A stretch of DNA of 64,000 nt. Source: Sabellastarte sp. h YS-2021 (lineage: Eukaryota > Annelida > Polychaeta > Sabellida > Sabellidae). This document shows, piece by piece, positions 1 to 12,889 of the stretch. The notes under the pieces are model-generated. The model was given only the letters and a program-made list of their open reading frames with translations, was not told the origin of the DNA and did no database searches. The stretch's first letter is position 1. The number at the start of each line of letters is the position of its first letter. The translations under genes and the position numbers were made by a program. Location: NCBI GenBank assembly GCA_964017235.1, contig OZ024939.1, positions 42,324,241 to 42,388,240 on the forward strand, given 5' to 3'.

Positions 1-85
1 TCCTCTATTCAAGGTGAGGCCAGGATTGGAACTCTGATCTCAGAGGTGGGAGGCAAGTGTGTCACCACTGTGGCCCATTTTACAT
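1..85 (-). repeat. SINE head fragment, minus strand
   Basis: Read on the minus strand, the block with 'gagatcagagttccaatcc' matches the tRNA-like head of the plus-strand SINE at 49325-49545, including the degenerate B-box region. It is cut by the window edge. Confidence 0.55.
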
Positions 86-890
86 CCTTTTATAGCTGGG
101 TTCATTTTTGGGATGGCCTTTCAATATTTCCAACAGGTTGTGGTGAGATGGATAGAATCTTCAACTGTTTGCTATTTTACTTGAAAAATCATTGCAAAGC
201 TTAATATCTGTACTGTCAAATTGCAAATAAAACCACACTACATAGTTTGATAAGTGATATAATATATAAACAGAAAGTTCATCCTGGACAGAATTTTATA
301 ATAATGTTCCGTAAGATGGAAAAAAGTTCAGATAGCGCCCTCAGACAGTAAAAATTAAATCATATCACTCCTGTAATACTGCTTAAGTAGAAATTGGAGG
401 TAAAAGAAAATTTCAGTAAATTCTTCATTTTTAAGAAATTCACCAGAACTAATATTAAGGTAGTTTCTAATTAAGATATTGATATAGGTTTAAAGTTTTA
501 CTGTGAATTAGTCTTCATTTTTCAAGGTCACTAGATAAAATAGGTAAAATACACAGCCAGTGAAAATTTCAACTTGTACAGTAGTTGCCATACTTGGGGT
601 GTCAAGTTTTGTGGGGGTCATATTCATAAAGGGGACCTGAGAAAGATAAGCCAAAACTCACCTCAAGTTTGGACACAAAGACTCTAAACCTGAGTTTATA
701 TTTTTGCTGATCTTTTGCTGATTCTTTTTGTGCATACTAGTCTTGAAGACTGGGGACCAGCATATCCTATACAGAAATGCACAGTACTGAATTGGCATAA
801 CTGCTGTGTTTAAAGCCCAAACTTTAGGGGTTAAGACACATTTAGATTCACTCCTTACTCTGTTTAGTGCTGAAGTAAACATTTTTACCT

Positions 891-1110
891 TTGGCTCAGT
901 GGCAAACACAGTCGCCCAGGAAAACAGAGGACCTGGGTCTGATCCCAGGTACAGGCAGATACATAGTGGCTTAGATAACCACTTAAAACGGCTGTCCTCT
1001 GTTTTTGGGTCCTCGCTACTCCCAGTGACATTCTAAAGAACATCAGGGAGGTTGATAAATGCTCATCCCAGAGACTCTTTTACTTTAGTAAGGAGATCAT
1101 GTGATCGGTG
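891..1110 (+). repeat. tRNA-derived SINE, copy 1 of family A
   Basis: Shares a long stretch with the copy at 48219-48535: 'ccaggtacaggcag', 'ggctgtcctctg', 'gttgataaatg' and 'tcatcc' occur in the same order. The head resembles a decayed tRNA with an A-box-like TGGCTCAGTGG and a worn B-box. Diverged from its sibling, so an old insertion. Confidence 0.6.
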
Positions 1111-3858
1111 CAAAGTACCACATAAAAATGGGAAGTGGCGCCTATTATACACATCAAGCAGGTCTTACTTGCATAGTATACAGGTTCACACAGGATTTCA
1201 TTGCAGTTGGGTTGGGTTGATTCAGTAAATACACTGAGAGTCAAATATAATAATAACAGTATTGTTGTGGAGTTGTCAACACTGTGTTGAAGTATGGTAT
1301 TCACAGTCAGCATTGTATAATTTGGGCCTTTCTCCTGGTTAGTTCAAGGTTCACCAAAATTCTGACCCACTGAATGTTTGGATGTGGGTGGAGAGGAGGG
1401 GGATCATGGAGAGGTGCAGTTGTGTTCATGTCTGTGTATTATTTACATGTACTGTGTTTACTTGAAAATAACTCACTAGCATATATACACTTGTACAGAT
1501 AAAGCAACAAAAAAGTGTCACTTTATTTGCAGGGAATTTAGCCACACCTCTGAATTATTTAATGTAACAACTAGCTTACAGTGTAATGAAACTCCAGTAA
1601 ATCATACTTTATCATATATAAATTGTAGTTTATACAAATTTACACTGACATACTGCCTCCGAAACTTTGCAGGGGAATAAAGAATTTTGATATATGAAGG
1701 GTCCTTGCTTTTGGATACAATACAAATATGACCGTAAACAACAAAGACATTTGGCAAATATGTGTGAATACCTAATCTGGGATATTAATGAGTTTCTTGC
1801 TGATAAGAGTCAAACTAAGAGTCATGTGTTTTGTTATTTTTTCTTCTCAAAATATAAAAGAACTAATTTGAAGTCCAGTTCAGAAATTTCAGAAATAATC
1901 CAAGTTCACCAGATGTTACTTTGATTAAAAAAAATACTGTCAAGTTTCAGTGCTGTGTGGAAGTGAGTGTCTCAAATAGACAAATACTCTATAGTTGTAT
2001 TTATAAGTTGGCCATTCACAGGTATCCAGTGTTTGTTACTGAACTTTTTTTGCTGCTTTTTTGTGTACAAATGCAGAAAGAATTAACACACTTCTGGTAT
2101 ACGTTATAGATTTGTATTGACAGTGGGATTAAATGGTGAAGTGTTTTGGAAAATTGTCAAGGACTGTTTTGGAAATATACTGTGACTTTGGAATAAGGAA
2201 ATGAATTCACTGGCAGGTGTGACAGTTGTAGATGTGTCAGATACATAACTGAAGTATTTTAGGTTTATGGATATATCTTTTGTGTACAGATTCCTGTGTA
2301 AATGAACAGCTTGGCTGTCAGAGAAGATATACCTTTACTGCCTGTCGAATTGAATTGAGTTAAAAGATTAAACTTTTTTTTATGAATAACATCCATGTAT
2401 GCACCTGTCATGATCCAAAATTCTGAAGGGAATTTTCCTGTAGAAATTAATCTATAAATAGTGGGACGTGCACCTATTTAATCATATTGGGAAAAGAATA
2501 AGGATGTAATTTGGATATATTGTTCCAGATAGATTTATTAAAACATGTGAGTATTATGTATTGTTTTTTTATTTTTATTTTTTTTACACACTGAAATGTC
2601 ATATATTTCATGTCACATACATTCACGTATACACCTCAACAAAAGTCTGTCTGTATTTGACTATTGGTGTATTTGTTTGCATTGTCTTCAAGAATACACA
2701 AACCTAACTAATTCAGATGTTTGGGTGACTTCATGGTCCTCAAATGGATTCCAGCAGTGTTTCTCAACATATCTAATGCCCAGGTTCCATAGTGGTGAAT
2801 TTTAATGAAGAATATCGGCAAATAGCAAATTTTTCAATGTTCTTGGTGAATTCCTTATTATTCTTCGTTTGTCTTCAGTCCTCTTCATTATTTGCCACTT
2901 AAGGCCTATGCACATATACGCGGCGTGGTGCAGCGCGATAAGATTTTTACTGCATGTTGAGTAGGCGATTTTTCTTTACTTTGCACATTTGGGCGATATT
3001 CCCCAGTGGTTTTTAGTAAATTGATGAAATATTATTAAAGTACAGTGAAAGTGACTAGAATAGTTAAAATAATCACATATAATTAAACATCAAATACCCC
3101 ACAGTACATTTCCACAATCCCCATTTCAACAGCTATCCTACCCTTAATTACATGAAATCTCTCCGCAATGAGGGGCCTTGCCTTTGACCAGTGTCCCTTT
3201 TATAATACTGGCTATTGTCCAGTGTGCCCCTTAGAATAACTGGTAATTGCAATCCTCATTCAGTTTAACCCTTTTATGTGACTATATGGACAAACACCAT
3301 ATTTTGTCATCTATCTGCCCGTAGTTAATCCCTTCACAATGAGTGTGTGTGCTTGTAGTTTGTTTTCCAATTAATACATTTGTGTAGAGTTCTGTGATAT
3401 ACTACAATTTTAAATATGTGGAAAATCCAAATATCTATGAAAACTTGGGCAAAACAGAGAAAAAAACACGCGGTTTTTCAAAAAAAAAAAAAGGAAAAAT
3501 CCGCGCCGCACCGCTAGCTACCGCGACGCACATATGTACAAGCAATGAACTACTGCCATTATTTCTATTTTATTTAGCCGCGCTGCACTGCACATGCAAC
3601 AACCTGATGTTTAAAATTGTTACTGTGATTCGCCAATTTTTAGCAGTTTTTAAGTTCACCATCACAGTTCGCCACTGTAGGTAGTATATTTTTCTATATT
3701 GTAGCTCACTGTAGGACAATCGTCAACCAGTTGAGCTAGCTTCTTGGTCACAGTAAATGCTCCAGACATTCTTCCTTGTTCTCAACTTGTTCTCCTTTGT
3801 GGTAGAGTAGCCTTCACAGATTGCATTCATTCTCCCCTACCTGTAGCTAATTTGTTGG

Positions 3859-4087
3859 TAGAGTAAGAAATCTAAAATTCGCCACATATCTGAAATTCGC
3901 CACATGTGAAAATACTAATAAAATAAATGAATTGTGGTGAGATTTGTTGACGGTATGGTAAATTAAGACGTTTTGAACTGAAAAATACCAATTTTTAGAC
4001 AAAAACATCATTTTCTTCATAAAATTAACTAAGGTTTTAGAGGTGGCGAATTTTAGATTCCTGGCGAATTTTAGATTTCTTACTCTA
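3859..4087. mobile_element. Foldback MITE, about 229 bp
   Basis: The left end 'tagagtaagaaatctaaaa' is repeated inverted at the right end as 'ttttagatttcttactcta'. The arms extend about 45 bp and contain doubled 'aaattcgcca' blocks. The ends fit insertion at TA. No coding capacity. Confidence 0.7.
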
Positions 4088-4484
4088 ATTGTAGTGAAAT
4101 CGCCAGATATCTTCACCAATTCATAGGGTATTCTCAGTATATTCTTGCTTTGTTGAGGTTTAATCTAAGGGCTGTTGAAGAGCATTGTAGGACATCATAA
4201 AAGTCTAATTTACCAAACTTTCCCACTTTTTTTAAGCCAATTCTGGCAAATTTAAGGTCGCCTGTAATCTTCTATATTCTCGGAGATATTATCGTAGCAG
4301 CCTCTCCACTGTGGAACCTGGGCATAACATCTTGTTCAAGATACAATATATGTCATCATGTATTTTTAATGAAAATGATGATCAACTGATGTCCTTAGTT
4401 TCAAATTTTGGAAAGTATCTTAATTGTAAATTGTATTATTGGCTTTAGTACCCCAGAGGCTCACTTGTATGCATGTGTTTTCAG

Positions 4485-4716
4485 CCTGTCACAACCACTG
4501 AAGTGCAGAAAGCGAGCCGTATCTCCCCACTTGCCATGAGCCTTGTGAAACCCCCCGACCCCGAGACCATGAAAGGCCTCTCGGTGAAAGAACAGAGGGA
4601 ACTCACTGCCCTTCATGCAGAGATGACCTTGTCAGGTCAGGCCTCAAGCTCATCTAACCCAGCATTGAGTATTGCAGACAATGCAGGAGCGAATGAGGAA
4701 GTAAATAGACACGAAG
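4485..4716 (+). CDS. SVIL: Supervillin coding exon E1 (internal, upstream N-terminus)
   Basis: Acceptor 'gtgttttcag' at 4484 and donor 'gaag|gtatcc'; starts in phase 0 and ends in phase 1. It encodes PVTTTEVQKAS, like the QPITTEEV stretch recalled from vertebrate supervillin, then a Ser-rich disordered segment with a KGLSVKEQRELTALHAEM helix. The final G is the first base of the glycine that opens the first GILK motif of E2. An alternative donor at 4701 exists, but only 4717 keeps the phase with E2. Confidence 0.85.
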
Positions 4717-7219
4717 GTATCCGCATGTTCTGTAGATTATTTAGCAAGAAGGAATGTCTGAAATTTGCTGCAATTACAGCTATAATTAGATTGAAAAGCT
4801 GGGAATTCATTTGTTAAATTTTCCTTCCTGGAACTGGCTGTCATTAATGCATTGAGAAAACTTTTCATGGTCCCACCTGTCAAAAATCAAATCTCAGAGG
4901 TATAAGCAAAATACATGTACTTAGCCAGGAGAACCATATATACAGGGAAAGTTTGAATAGAAATAACATAGCTGAAGACCCTGTTATATTTCTCTAATTA
5001 CAAGGAAATTCTTTTGAACAAAGTTTTGCAAAACTAGGGCTGCAAGTTGTAAAGCTGGATCTTAATGGTTATAGTTTCAGAAATTAAAAAAACAATATTT
5101 GACCCTTCATCGTTACTCATGTTATAAATATGTAAAGGCTTTCTCATGTTTTGTGGCAAATTTCAGAGATGTGTGAGATATTTTAGATCCCTTGTTGTGT
5201 TAACCAAGTTGTAGTGAACACCAGTAATCTTTGTGGTTTCTTTCAGAAGAGATTTCATATTTCTTCAATAATATTGTATTTACGAGGAAGTCCCATGTGA
5301 CAAAAGTAGAGACAAAATTTTTCTAATTGAGCTTTGCTGTAAAAGTAATGACATATATGTGTACGCATTTACATATATCTGTGCCACCGATTTCAGCAAA
5401 CTTCAGGATTCAGTCTCATTTTAACACTCATTCTTTTGTAATTTCCCAAATGGTTTTAGGACATATATTTAAATATGTAAGACAGAATGTGGACCACATT
5501 CGATCACTTTATCCATTTGTGACACTCCCCCCTCCCCTCTGAGAAAATATAATTAAATAAAACTGTTTACAGAAAGTACATTTTGTCTAAGTCAGTATTA
5601 ATCAATGCAGTATCATGCACAATGTCTGTTTTAGTGTTGTTTTAGTGAAATGGAATGCAGTGTGTTTATTTCTATGTATGGTAAATAGTACAAGACTTCC
5701 TCAGCTTATATGAACCAAAAAAGAAATGCAAGTTTTTTAAAGAATAAATTATAATATATATTGTGTTTCTTTTTTGCTTAGTGTATAATTAACTAAGTTT
5801 TTATGCAGTTTTCTTAAAGGAGGATTACCAGGATGGTCTGGTGAATAAACTGGAGTTATCTTGATGCAATTGTTCCTCCCCAAAGAGGGTCGGATAATAG
5901 AGGTTATACTGTATTTTAAATCGTGTGGTTTTCAGAGGACAAATTTTGTATTTCAAGTAAACACAAATATACAAGAAATACTCTCCCCTTTTCAATGATC
6001 CAAATTAAATACAAAAAGTTAATTATAAAGGAAAGAATGTCCAAGAACTAAAACTTCAACATACCGTATAAGTTGAAATTTTCACTTGGCATTAATTTTA
6101 GCTATTTTTGCTAATGAGCTTGGAAAGTGATAGTTAAGTCCTAATGAAATTTTAAATAGGTATTTTTATCTGAAATAGAAACTAGCCATTAGTAAAAATT
6201 AATTCTTGTGAATTTCTTAAAATGAAGAATTAGTGAAATTTTCTTCTGGCTAAAATGTCTAATTATACAGTTTTAAACTACTTGTATGAGTCAGTATTGT
6301 GTAAGTAAAATTTTAAAAAATGTAGTAAATATTTTATCGTGAGTCGAAATCGCAATATCAAATGTCTTCAGCCTTAAGATTCAAACTACTGAACACTCAC
6401 TAGTAAAACGAGTACTTTTAGGAGTGTAATTTGATTGATGCTTGTTAAAAATGTGAATGTACATGTGGCTTGTGTAGTGGTTTGAGTGTGTATCAGTGTG
6501 GTTATATACATAGACTTGTGCCTTAAATGTACAAGTACAAACAAGTAGTTGGTAGATTAATTTATATAGCTATTTTTTCATAAAATTATAAAAATTAAGA
6601 AAGTATCAAAAATAATCTCCCTTATTTTGCCTTGAACCAGTTTAAAAGCTTCAAAAGGGGGAATAATCAATAAACACATACAGATATTTAAGTGAAAGTA
6701 CTGGAAAACTGGCGATAAAAGGAAGATCTTCTTTAAATTCCCCAAACTTTGTGTTAAATTTGTAATAAAATTACACATAAAATAATAAAAATAACAAAAC
6801 TCAAGGTATATGAGTATTAGCCTATGTTTCCATAAAGTCCATAGGAGACTTCTTCCAAAGAGTAGAGTACCAGCACTGAGATTAAATAGTGTTCATATAT
6901 CGCATCGTGTTACAATTTATATGTAGATATATGTACATGTGGTATAATGAGTGTCAAAATTTGCATTTTTTTCACTTAAGAGAAGTAAAGAGGGAAACAT
7001 TTTGAAACAGAAAAGTAATAACTCCAAATCTAAAATAATTATTACAGAAACTCTGACAAATAGAGGGAACTAAGCACTTATGTAATATGTCTTTATTGTC
7101 TAAAGTTGAGTATGACCTGTGGGTAGTCACTGATTGGACACATGGAAACACAGGCTTAAAAGAGCATTGACAAATGTTGTACTACAACATATACTTAAAA
7201 ATGTGAGGTGTACTTTCAG
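4717..7219. other. Intron E1-E2
   Basis: AT-rich, with no exon-like open frame. Around 5870-5915 is the right end of a pogo/Tigger-like MITE ('ggtcggataatagagg...actgta'), similar to the complete copy at 30261-30440. Nothing else recognised. Confidence 0.6.
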
Positions 7220-8390
7220 GTATTTTAAAAACTCCTCCTGATATTGAAAAAGAAACCAAAGGAATTCTCAAATCCAGTTCACACCAATCAACAGTAAATC
7301 CCTCAGAAAGTATATCTCCAGACAGTTCTAGAAAGGGGATACTAAAACACACGACTCATGAAGAAGCTGCTGTACCTAAAGGAATACTAAAGTCTGGCCA
7401 TTCCTCAGGATTGGTCGATGAGTCAGAAACCAGTACCGTAATACATCAGCAGTCACAGTCATGTACACAAGGTATCAAAGGGATATTAAAAACTGAAAGT
7501 CCAAAATTGGAAACAGATGAAAGACTGCATGGAATTCTTAAGACAGGACATTTAGAAAAGCAGGAAATCCGCAGCATATTGAAACCTTCGGTAGTTGGAG
7601 GTGGTGAAGAGGGTTTGAGTATGGTGTCTCAAGAGATAGTTCAAAAAAGCACATGTGATATTGATACTGATGCAATAGAAGATACCAAAGATGAAGACCA
7701 AAGAAGGGACCACAGACCAGACAAAGTCAATAGTGCCTTAAAAAATAGTGCCAACCAAGATCTTACTTCAGGCAGCAGTGAGTATCAAACTGCTTCTGAA
7801 CCAGAAGTGCTCAATTCCGCTGTTGTTTCCAGCAAACATCCAGAACTGAGTGCAGGAGTTACCATGGACAAAGATCGCCTTGAAGGTCTGGACATTCAAA
7901 CTGTGCAAGAGCCTGTTACAGATGCCAATGCAACTACGTCTAAAGTTCTTTCAAAAACAGTTGTGTCAAAAACTAGTCTGAGGTTATCTAGTTCAGATAC
8001 CAGTGACATAGAGGACCTTCATTCTCTGAAAGTTGTTTCTGGACAGCAGAGATCACCGGTCACAAGATCAAAAGATGACCTGCTTGTGTTTGAAGAACAG
8101 GACAATAATAAAGAACAGAGTTGTGTGGAATCTAAAGACGTAAGTACTTCTTCCACAAAAGCGAAAAGTGATTCCGTAGTTAAGACAATCAATTCTGAGG
8201 TGGAGGTTGTTACAGTTGAAAATAAATCTGTTTTGAGGGATGATTTGACTAAAGAAACTCAATCAGCTTTACCAAATCCAACCTCTCAGTATGACAGCAG
8301 TACAGATGAAGAACTTGTTCACAGGCGGATAAAGAATGAGGCTGTGGCCAGAAGACGCCTGAATAGGGAGCTACACAAAAGTGGTGACAG
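7220..8390 (+). CDS. SVIL: Supervillin coding exon E2, with seven-fold [GS]ILK motif array
   Basis: Large internal exon of 1171 nt, acceptor 'tactttcag', donor 'gacag|gtaagg', entering with 2 nt and leaving in phase 2. The product is acidic, Ser/Thr-rich and looks disordered. Its first 122 residues carry seven copies of [GS]ILK, mostly KGILK, at 7220-7230 (split across the E1 junction), 7261, 7336, 7381, 7480, 7531 and 7573. This matches the SILK docking motif for protein phosphatase 1, best known as KGILK in inhibitor-2. The copies use different codons, so they are not a recent DNA duplication. The end (REL..KSGDR) joins E3 in frame. PP1 binding is inferred. Confidence 0.9.
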
Positions 8391-9265
8391 GTAAGGACTA
8401 GTTAATGCTCACATTAATATAGTTTTTGATTTTATTATTTATTTTCCAGTTGTTTTTTTTTAATTCTTTACTATCTGAGATATACTGGGATGGGTCCAAC
8501 ATTTGGCCACAACCTAGATTGAAACAGATACTACAGAGATGGGCCCAAATGAAAACTAGGATGTCAGCAATAGAAATACATGTACACCCTCTCTCAGTGA
8601 TCACCAGTAGAGGAAGAACTAAACAGAAAACAATCACAAAGTTTGTACAGACTTTGCCAGTTGATTTTCAGATGCAACTGACACAATACTCCATGCACAC
8701 CATTTAAAAAGCAGAATACAACAATGTAATCAGATGTACTAGGGGGAGTAGCAATGCATGTCAGAGACCATCTTTTCCCCAGAGATTAAATAGAAAAGAA
8801 TTTGTGATTGTATTATCTTATATTTGTGCATTGTATGATATAGTCTAACAGCATCCAGTTTTATGCCCAGCTTAAGAAAAAGTTGTTTTTTTTTTTGGAA
8901 AGAAGTTTTAGTTAATAGTTTTTATCTATTAAACAACTAAGTTCTGAACCACGAACCATTCTTCAGGGGTTAGATGAGACTGAATTTAATGCTGTGTTTT
9001 TTAAGTCACTAAGGAGTATGGGGGTGGGTGGGGTAAAAGTAGTTATGTGAAACACACACTGATATTCTTTGTCTTAGTTTGTAGGATTGAATATCAGGCC
9101 CTCGTCAGAAGTATCAAAACCTACCTGTACACCAAGGCATACCCACCTTAGTCTTACTCACCCCCTGGCGTTCTCTTGTAGTGCTTGGTCTTTTTTCTGT
9201 CCCTGGAAGGCGGAAATTGGTTGACTGTTTTGGTTATGTTACGTCTTAGAGTTCCCTTTGATATT

Positions 9266-9440
9266 TATTTATTTATTTATTTGGGGTTTTACGTCGCTTT
9301 CAACACTGTACAGGTCATATCACGACGGGTAGTTGGAAGGGCAGAGGAAACCAGTACATAGAGTTCGCTAGGGTTCTGTACTGTAAACTGCCGATCAACG
9401 GCAAGCAACTACCAGCTTTCCCACTTGAGGCTGTGCCTTT
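9266..9440 (-). repeat. SINE 3' part, family B, minus strand
   Basis: On the minus strand it reads '...agctggtagttgct...', '...gtactggtttcctctg...' and ends 'gacgtaaaaccccaaa' plus a TAAA run. The same blocks occur at 49325-49545 and 58190-58345 on the plus strand. The tail (taaa)n is typical of retroposition. Confidence 0.7.
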
Positions 9441-11002
9441 GAATAGGGAAGATTAAGTGCTATAAAAGTCCAAGTAGAATTAGAATTAGATGTATGTTCT
9501 TTGATATTTGTTTTATTAAACATGAGGCATATTGTACACAATCTTGACCAACTTGTTTCAAGTTGACCAAGTTGTATGCACTACATTCATCCAACCCTAG
9601 AGTTATTCATCTTGATATGTGATGTTAAAATCATCAAAAATACACACATTTTAAAAATCAGATCCATATTTTACTGTTGTCAAAAATAGAAGATATACTT
9701 CCAATAATGTGTCTTTTTACTAGCTCAGTTGGCATGGAACAGTGAGTTCAAGGTAAACTAAGATACTTTGTGTGAATAACTGATACAGGGAAAACTGAGA
9801 AGATGTTGCATTAATATGATTAAAACTGAGTATGAAAACGATGTTTAATGTTACTTTCATTGTGTCACACCAAGTAAACCAAATGATACTTTTCGATGCA
9901 ACAAAGCCAAATATTTCTCCTTATAAGAAACCTGTTTGATTTCTTGAAGATGGATAAAAGTTTGTGTTTTATATTTAAAGTGTTTTCACATCCATTGGTT
10001 AAAGTAATACATTTTTTTGAAGTATTGGTCAAACTTATGGTACTGTTAGGTGTTCAACCATAACAGATTTCTGGCAAAATGTGTGTCTTAAATATAGCAT
10101 TAATAGGCGATACAATGGATATTACTTAAATAGTATTGCTTTTACTAGAAATAATCATGCAATAATGGAATATTACATATGCCACAATTTGCTATGATAT
10201 TTACATGTAATGCAATTACAACCATGTTTATCAAATTATCAGAAATCATCAAGGGTTATTGTGATAAATTGATAATAAAAACCATTTAGTCACCCATCTC
10301 TGTGCGCCTTGAATTGCTTGGTGAACATAAAAAAGATGCATCATAACAATTTTCTTCAATTTGGGGCATTATTTGTTTCCATGTATATGGGTTATTAATC
10401 ATATTAAGACATTGATCTATACCTTTTCATTGGAAAACTACAACTGATTTAGCATAATCTAATAACTACCCAACACCAGAAATAAAAATTTAATCCTATA
10501 CAACTATAAATACTGGAGTATTTTCATGTGAAATTATATGAAGTTAAAATATGGTGCAGATAGTACCAGAACTTATTCGTCTCAGCTCAAAAACACTGAA
10601 CAAAGGCTATAAAAATATAGTATGGTTGGTTAGATACATGATAACATTCACAAGATTAGCAACTTAAAAGTTATTGTAATACGGAAACTAAACATTCATT
10701 GAACAACATTCAGATACTCTTTACACCATGCAACTCTATTTCTTCTGAAAATATTATCCAATTTAAATTAAGGATAAGCCCTCATAAATCATACATAGCA
10801 TAGTTTCCACATACATTTGCCACTCTTAGCAACAGTTTTAAGCTCATTTTCTTTTGGAATTATTTAATGTGCTAATCTCCAAAAATTGTAGAAATATGTT
10901 TTACCTCTAAAATATGAACAGAATGTAGAAATAATTCCATGCTTCTAAATTATAATGTTCTTCTGCGTGATCTGATCAATCTTACTTTTGAAATATACAC
11001 AC

Positions 11003-11283
11003 TTTACTCTGTTTATTATTTAAGGGTGAGTCTGCCATATATTTGACAGCAAGTACCCCTTAATGTACAAAACAACTTGATTTGGGGAAATACTAACTTC
11101 ATATGAAATATATAATTCATTTGTACAAAACTGCATAATGGCACCTTACTCTGTTTATTATTTAAGGGTGAGTCTGACATGTATTTGACAAGTAACCCAT
11201 AATGTATATAACAGCTTGATTTGGAGAAATACTAATTTCAAATGAAATATATAATTCATTTGTACAAAACTGCATTATGGGAA
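11003..11283. repeat. Two-copy tandem duplication, about 140 bp unit
   Basis: 'ttactctgtttattattta' followed by 'agggtgagtctg' begins both halves (about 11003 and 11145). Both end 'ttgtacaaaactgcat'. The copies differ at scattered sites. No coding content. Confidence 0.75.
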
Positions 11284-11589
11284 ATATTTTTAATTATTAA
11301 AATATGATTTCCTGAAGTTATTTTTGAAATAAATAGTTATGCACTAAAAAGTGAAAATGGCAGAAACTTATATTGACCAATATTCGGTTGGTGGACATAA
11401 CTTTGAAAATAGCACACTCATTCTAAATGAAAATATGATGACTCCTACTGACTGTAATTTTATACACTTGTAACTGATAAAATTTGAAAAGATTTCGCAG
11501 TGACGTGTTCCTTTTCGGGCGAATATGAAAAGAAAAATTTAATTCAGAACAACGTATCAAATAGGCCTATCAAATAAAATATACCCGAA

Positions 11590-12041
11590 TAACTACCGGA
11601 AACAGGTGATCATGTGACTTTGTTGTCAACCGCCAGGATTCAAAGATTTTTGAGATTCTTACTGGAAAGTAAGCATTGCCTCGCTAATCTGTAATATTTA
11701 ATAATGATTGTGTTTGTGCATAATGTGGTGCATTTATTCAAAGCGATATCAGCCATTGTCAAATTGTAGTGGGCACCGTGTGCCCAAATCCACGACTCGA
11801 AATTAAGCCTCATATCCCCGATATCTCCTTCAAAGTTCAGTTTTAAAACACAGTGTAAGATTAAAAACAACAGAATAATCTGTAAGGGATGGTAACTAAT
11901 AAATACGATCCTAGTTATCGTTTACTCATTAATGTTCAAGGCGTAGACGTACGTGGAGTGACGTCACTATCATGTGACACTGACAAATCTGTCCAGACGT
12001 CTGAAACACTTCTCCAGGTTATCACAGCTCCCCAGAATATA
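11590..12041 (+). promoter_or_regulatory. Candidate alternative promoter and untranslated first exon
   Basis: This patch has more CpG than the AT-rich intron around it and clusters known motifs: an ETS-like ccggaa (11596), catgtgac M-box/E-box sites (11611 and 11971) and a full cAMP-response palindrome tgacgtca (11959-11966). A fair splice donor 'atag|gtgtga' follows at 12041. A separate promoter is needed upstream because E1alt has its own ATG and a strong acceptor. The link is inferred; the true start could lie elsewhere in this intron. Confidence 0.3.
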
Positions 12042-12086
12042 GGTGTGATTCCATTTATTTTTAGTTTTCTGTTGTATGTCCCAACC

Positions 12087-12576
12087 TAGACCGAGTTTCT
12101 GTCCCGTCGCCAATTGTTATTGATGTACTGATGTACACAATGGCGAGGGACAGAGGTCGCATGTACTTGTTTTCTGTGTAAATTTTAAATGGCATATTTC
12201 TATACATATTGCCACAAATATAAAGTGTTATTTGCATTCTTTGAGGTATGTATGTGTGTCATTCACTAATATTTAATGCATATCTTATTGGTATGTGTAT
12301 ATTTCAACACATTTTTAAAATGTCAACAAAACTTCACCACTGTTGTGTTATGTACAAGATAAATTTCTGGCTTTCAAAATCAGCTTACTGTAACAACATA
12401 TGTATTATAAACTGGATATATGTGTATAGTCATAGCAAGAACATTATTAAGTAAATGCAAAAATTGTCTGCTGTTCAAAATTTACACAGAAAACAAGTAC
12501 ATGTGAGCTCTGTCCCTCGCCATTGTGTCCATCAGTATATCAATAGCAATTGGCGACGGGACAGAAACTCGGTCTA
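12087..12576. mobile_element. Foldback DNA transposon, long TIRs, 9-bp TSD (Mutator-like)
   Basis: About 100-bp terminal inverted repeats starting tagaccgagtttctg and ending cagaaactcggtcta, roughly 95% alike by eye. They are flanked by the direct repeat gtcccaacc at 12078-12086 and 12577-12585. Long TIRs with 9-bp duplications are characteristic of Mutator-like elements. The interior is AT-rich and non-coding, so it is non-autonomous. A further partial TIR copy (aagtttctgccccgttgcc) follows at about 12586-12625. Confidence 0.8.
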
Positions 12577-12889
12577 GTCCCAACCAAGTTTCTGCCCCGT
12601 TGCCAATTGCTATTGATATACTGATAGTATGCCGCAACAGTAATCCTGTGACTGTGCACACATTTTGTCACACAAAGATCAATGTGTAAAGCATCAGTCC
12701 TCTGTAAAATTTATTTTCTGTTACATTTTCACTAATACACCCAATTGTTTGTGCAAAAAGTATTAATCAAGCAAAAATTTAGAATATCAGTATAATTTAT
12801 TTGCAACCCCACGGGACATAAAGTGCACAAATATTCCGATGCCACAAAAGCGTCACAGAAGACCACATACCCATTTTCTTCATTTAAAC

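Larger units (their letters stand above)
1..4484. other. Upstream intron with repeat debris
   Basis: No coding exon seen. The first exon of the window (4485) opens in phase 0 without a start codon, so this is taken as the intron before it. It holds SINE pieces at 1-85 and about 891-1110, a foldback MITE at 3859-4087, and a CpG-bearing patch around 2905-3600 that may be an old transposon. The short open frames here look like chance. Confidence 0.7.

Noticed and set aside
2905-3600. Old transposon with CG-rich ends
   Set aside because: Words such as 'gtgcagcgcg' seem to recur inverted, but I could not define consistent ends or a target duplication.
8426-8707. 93-codon open frame just after E2
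   Set aside because: Starts in the intron past a strong donor, no family match, AT-rich codon use.
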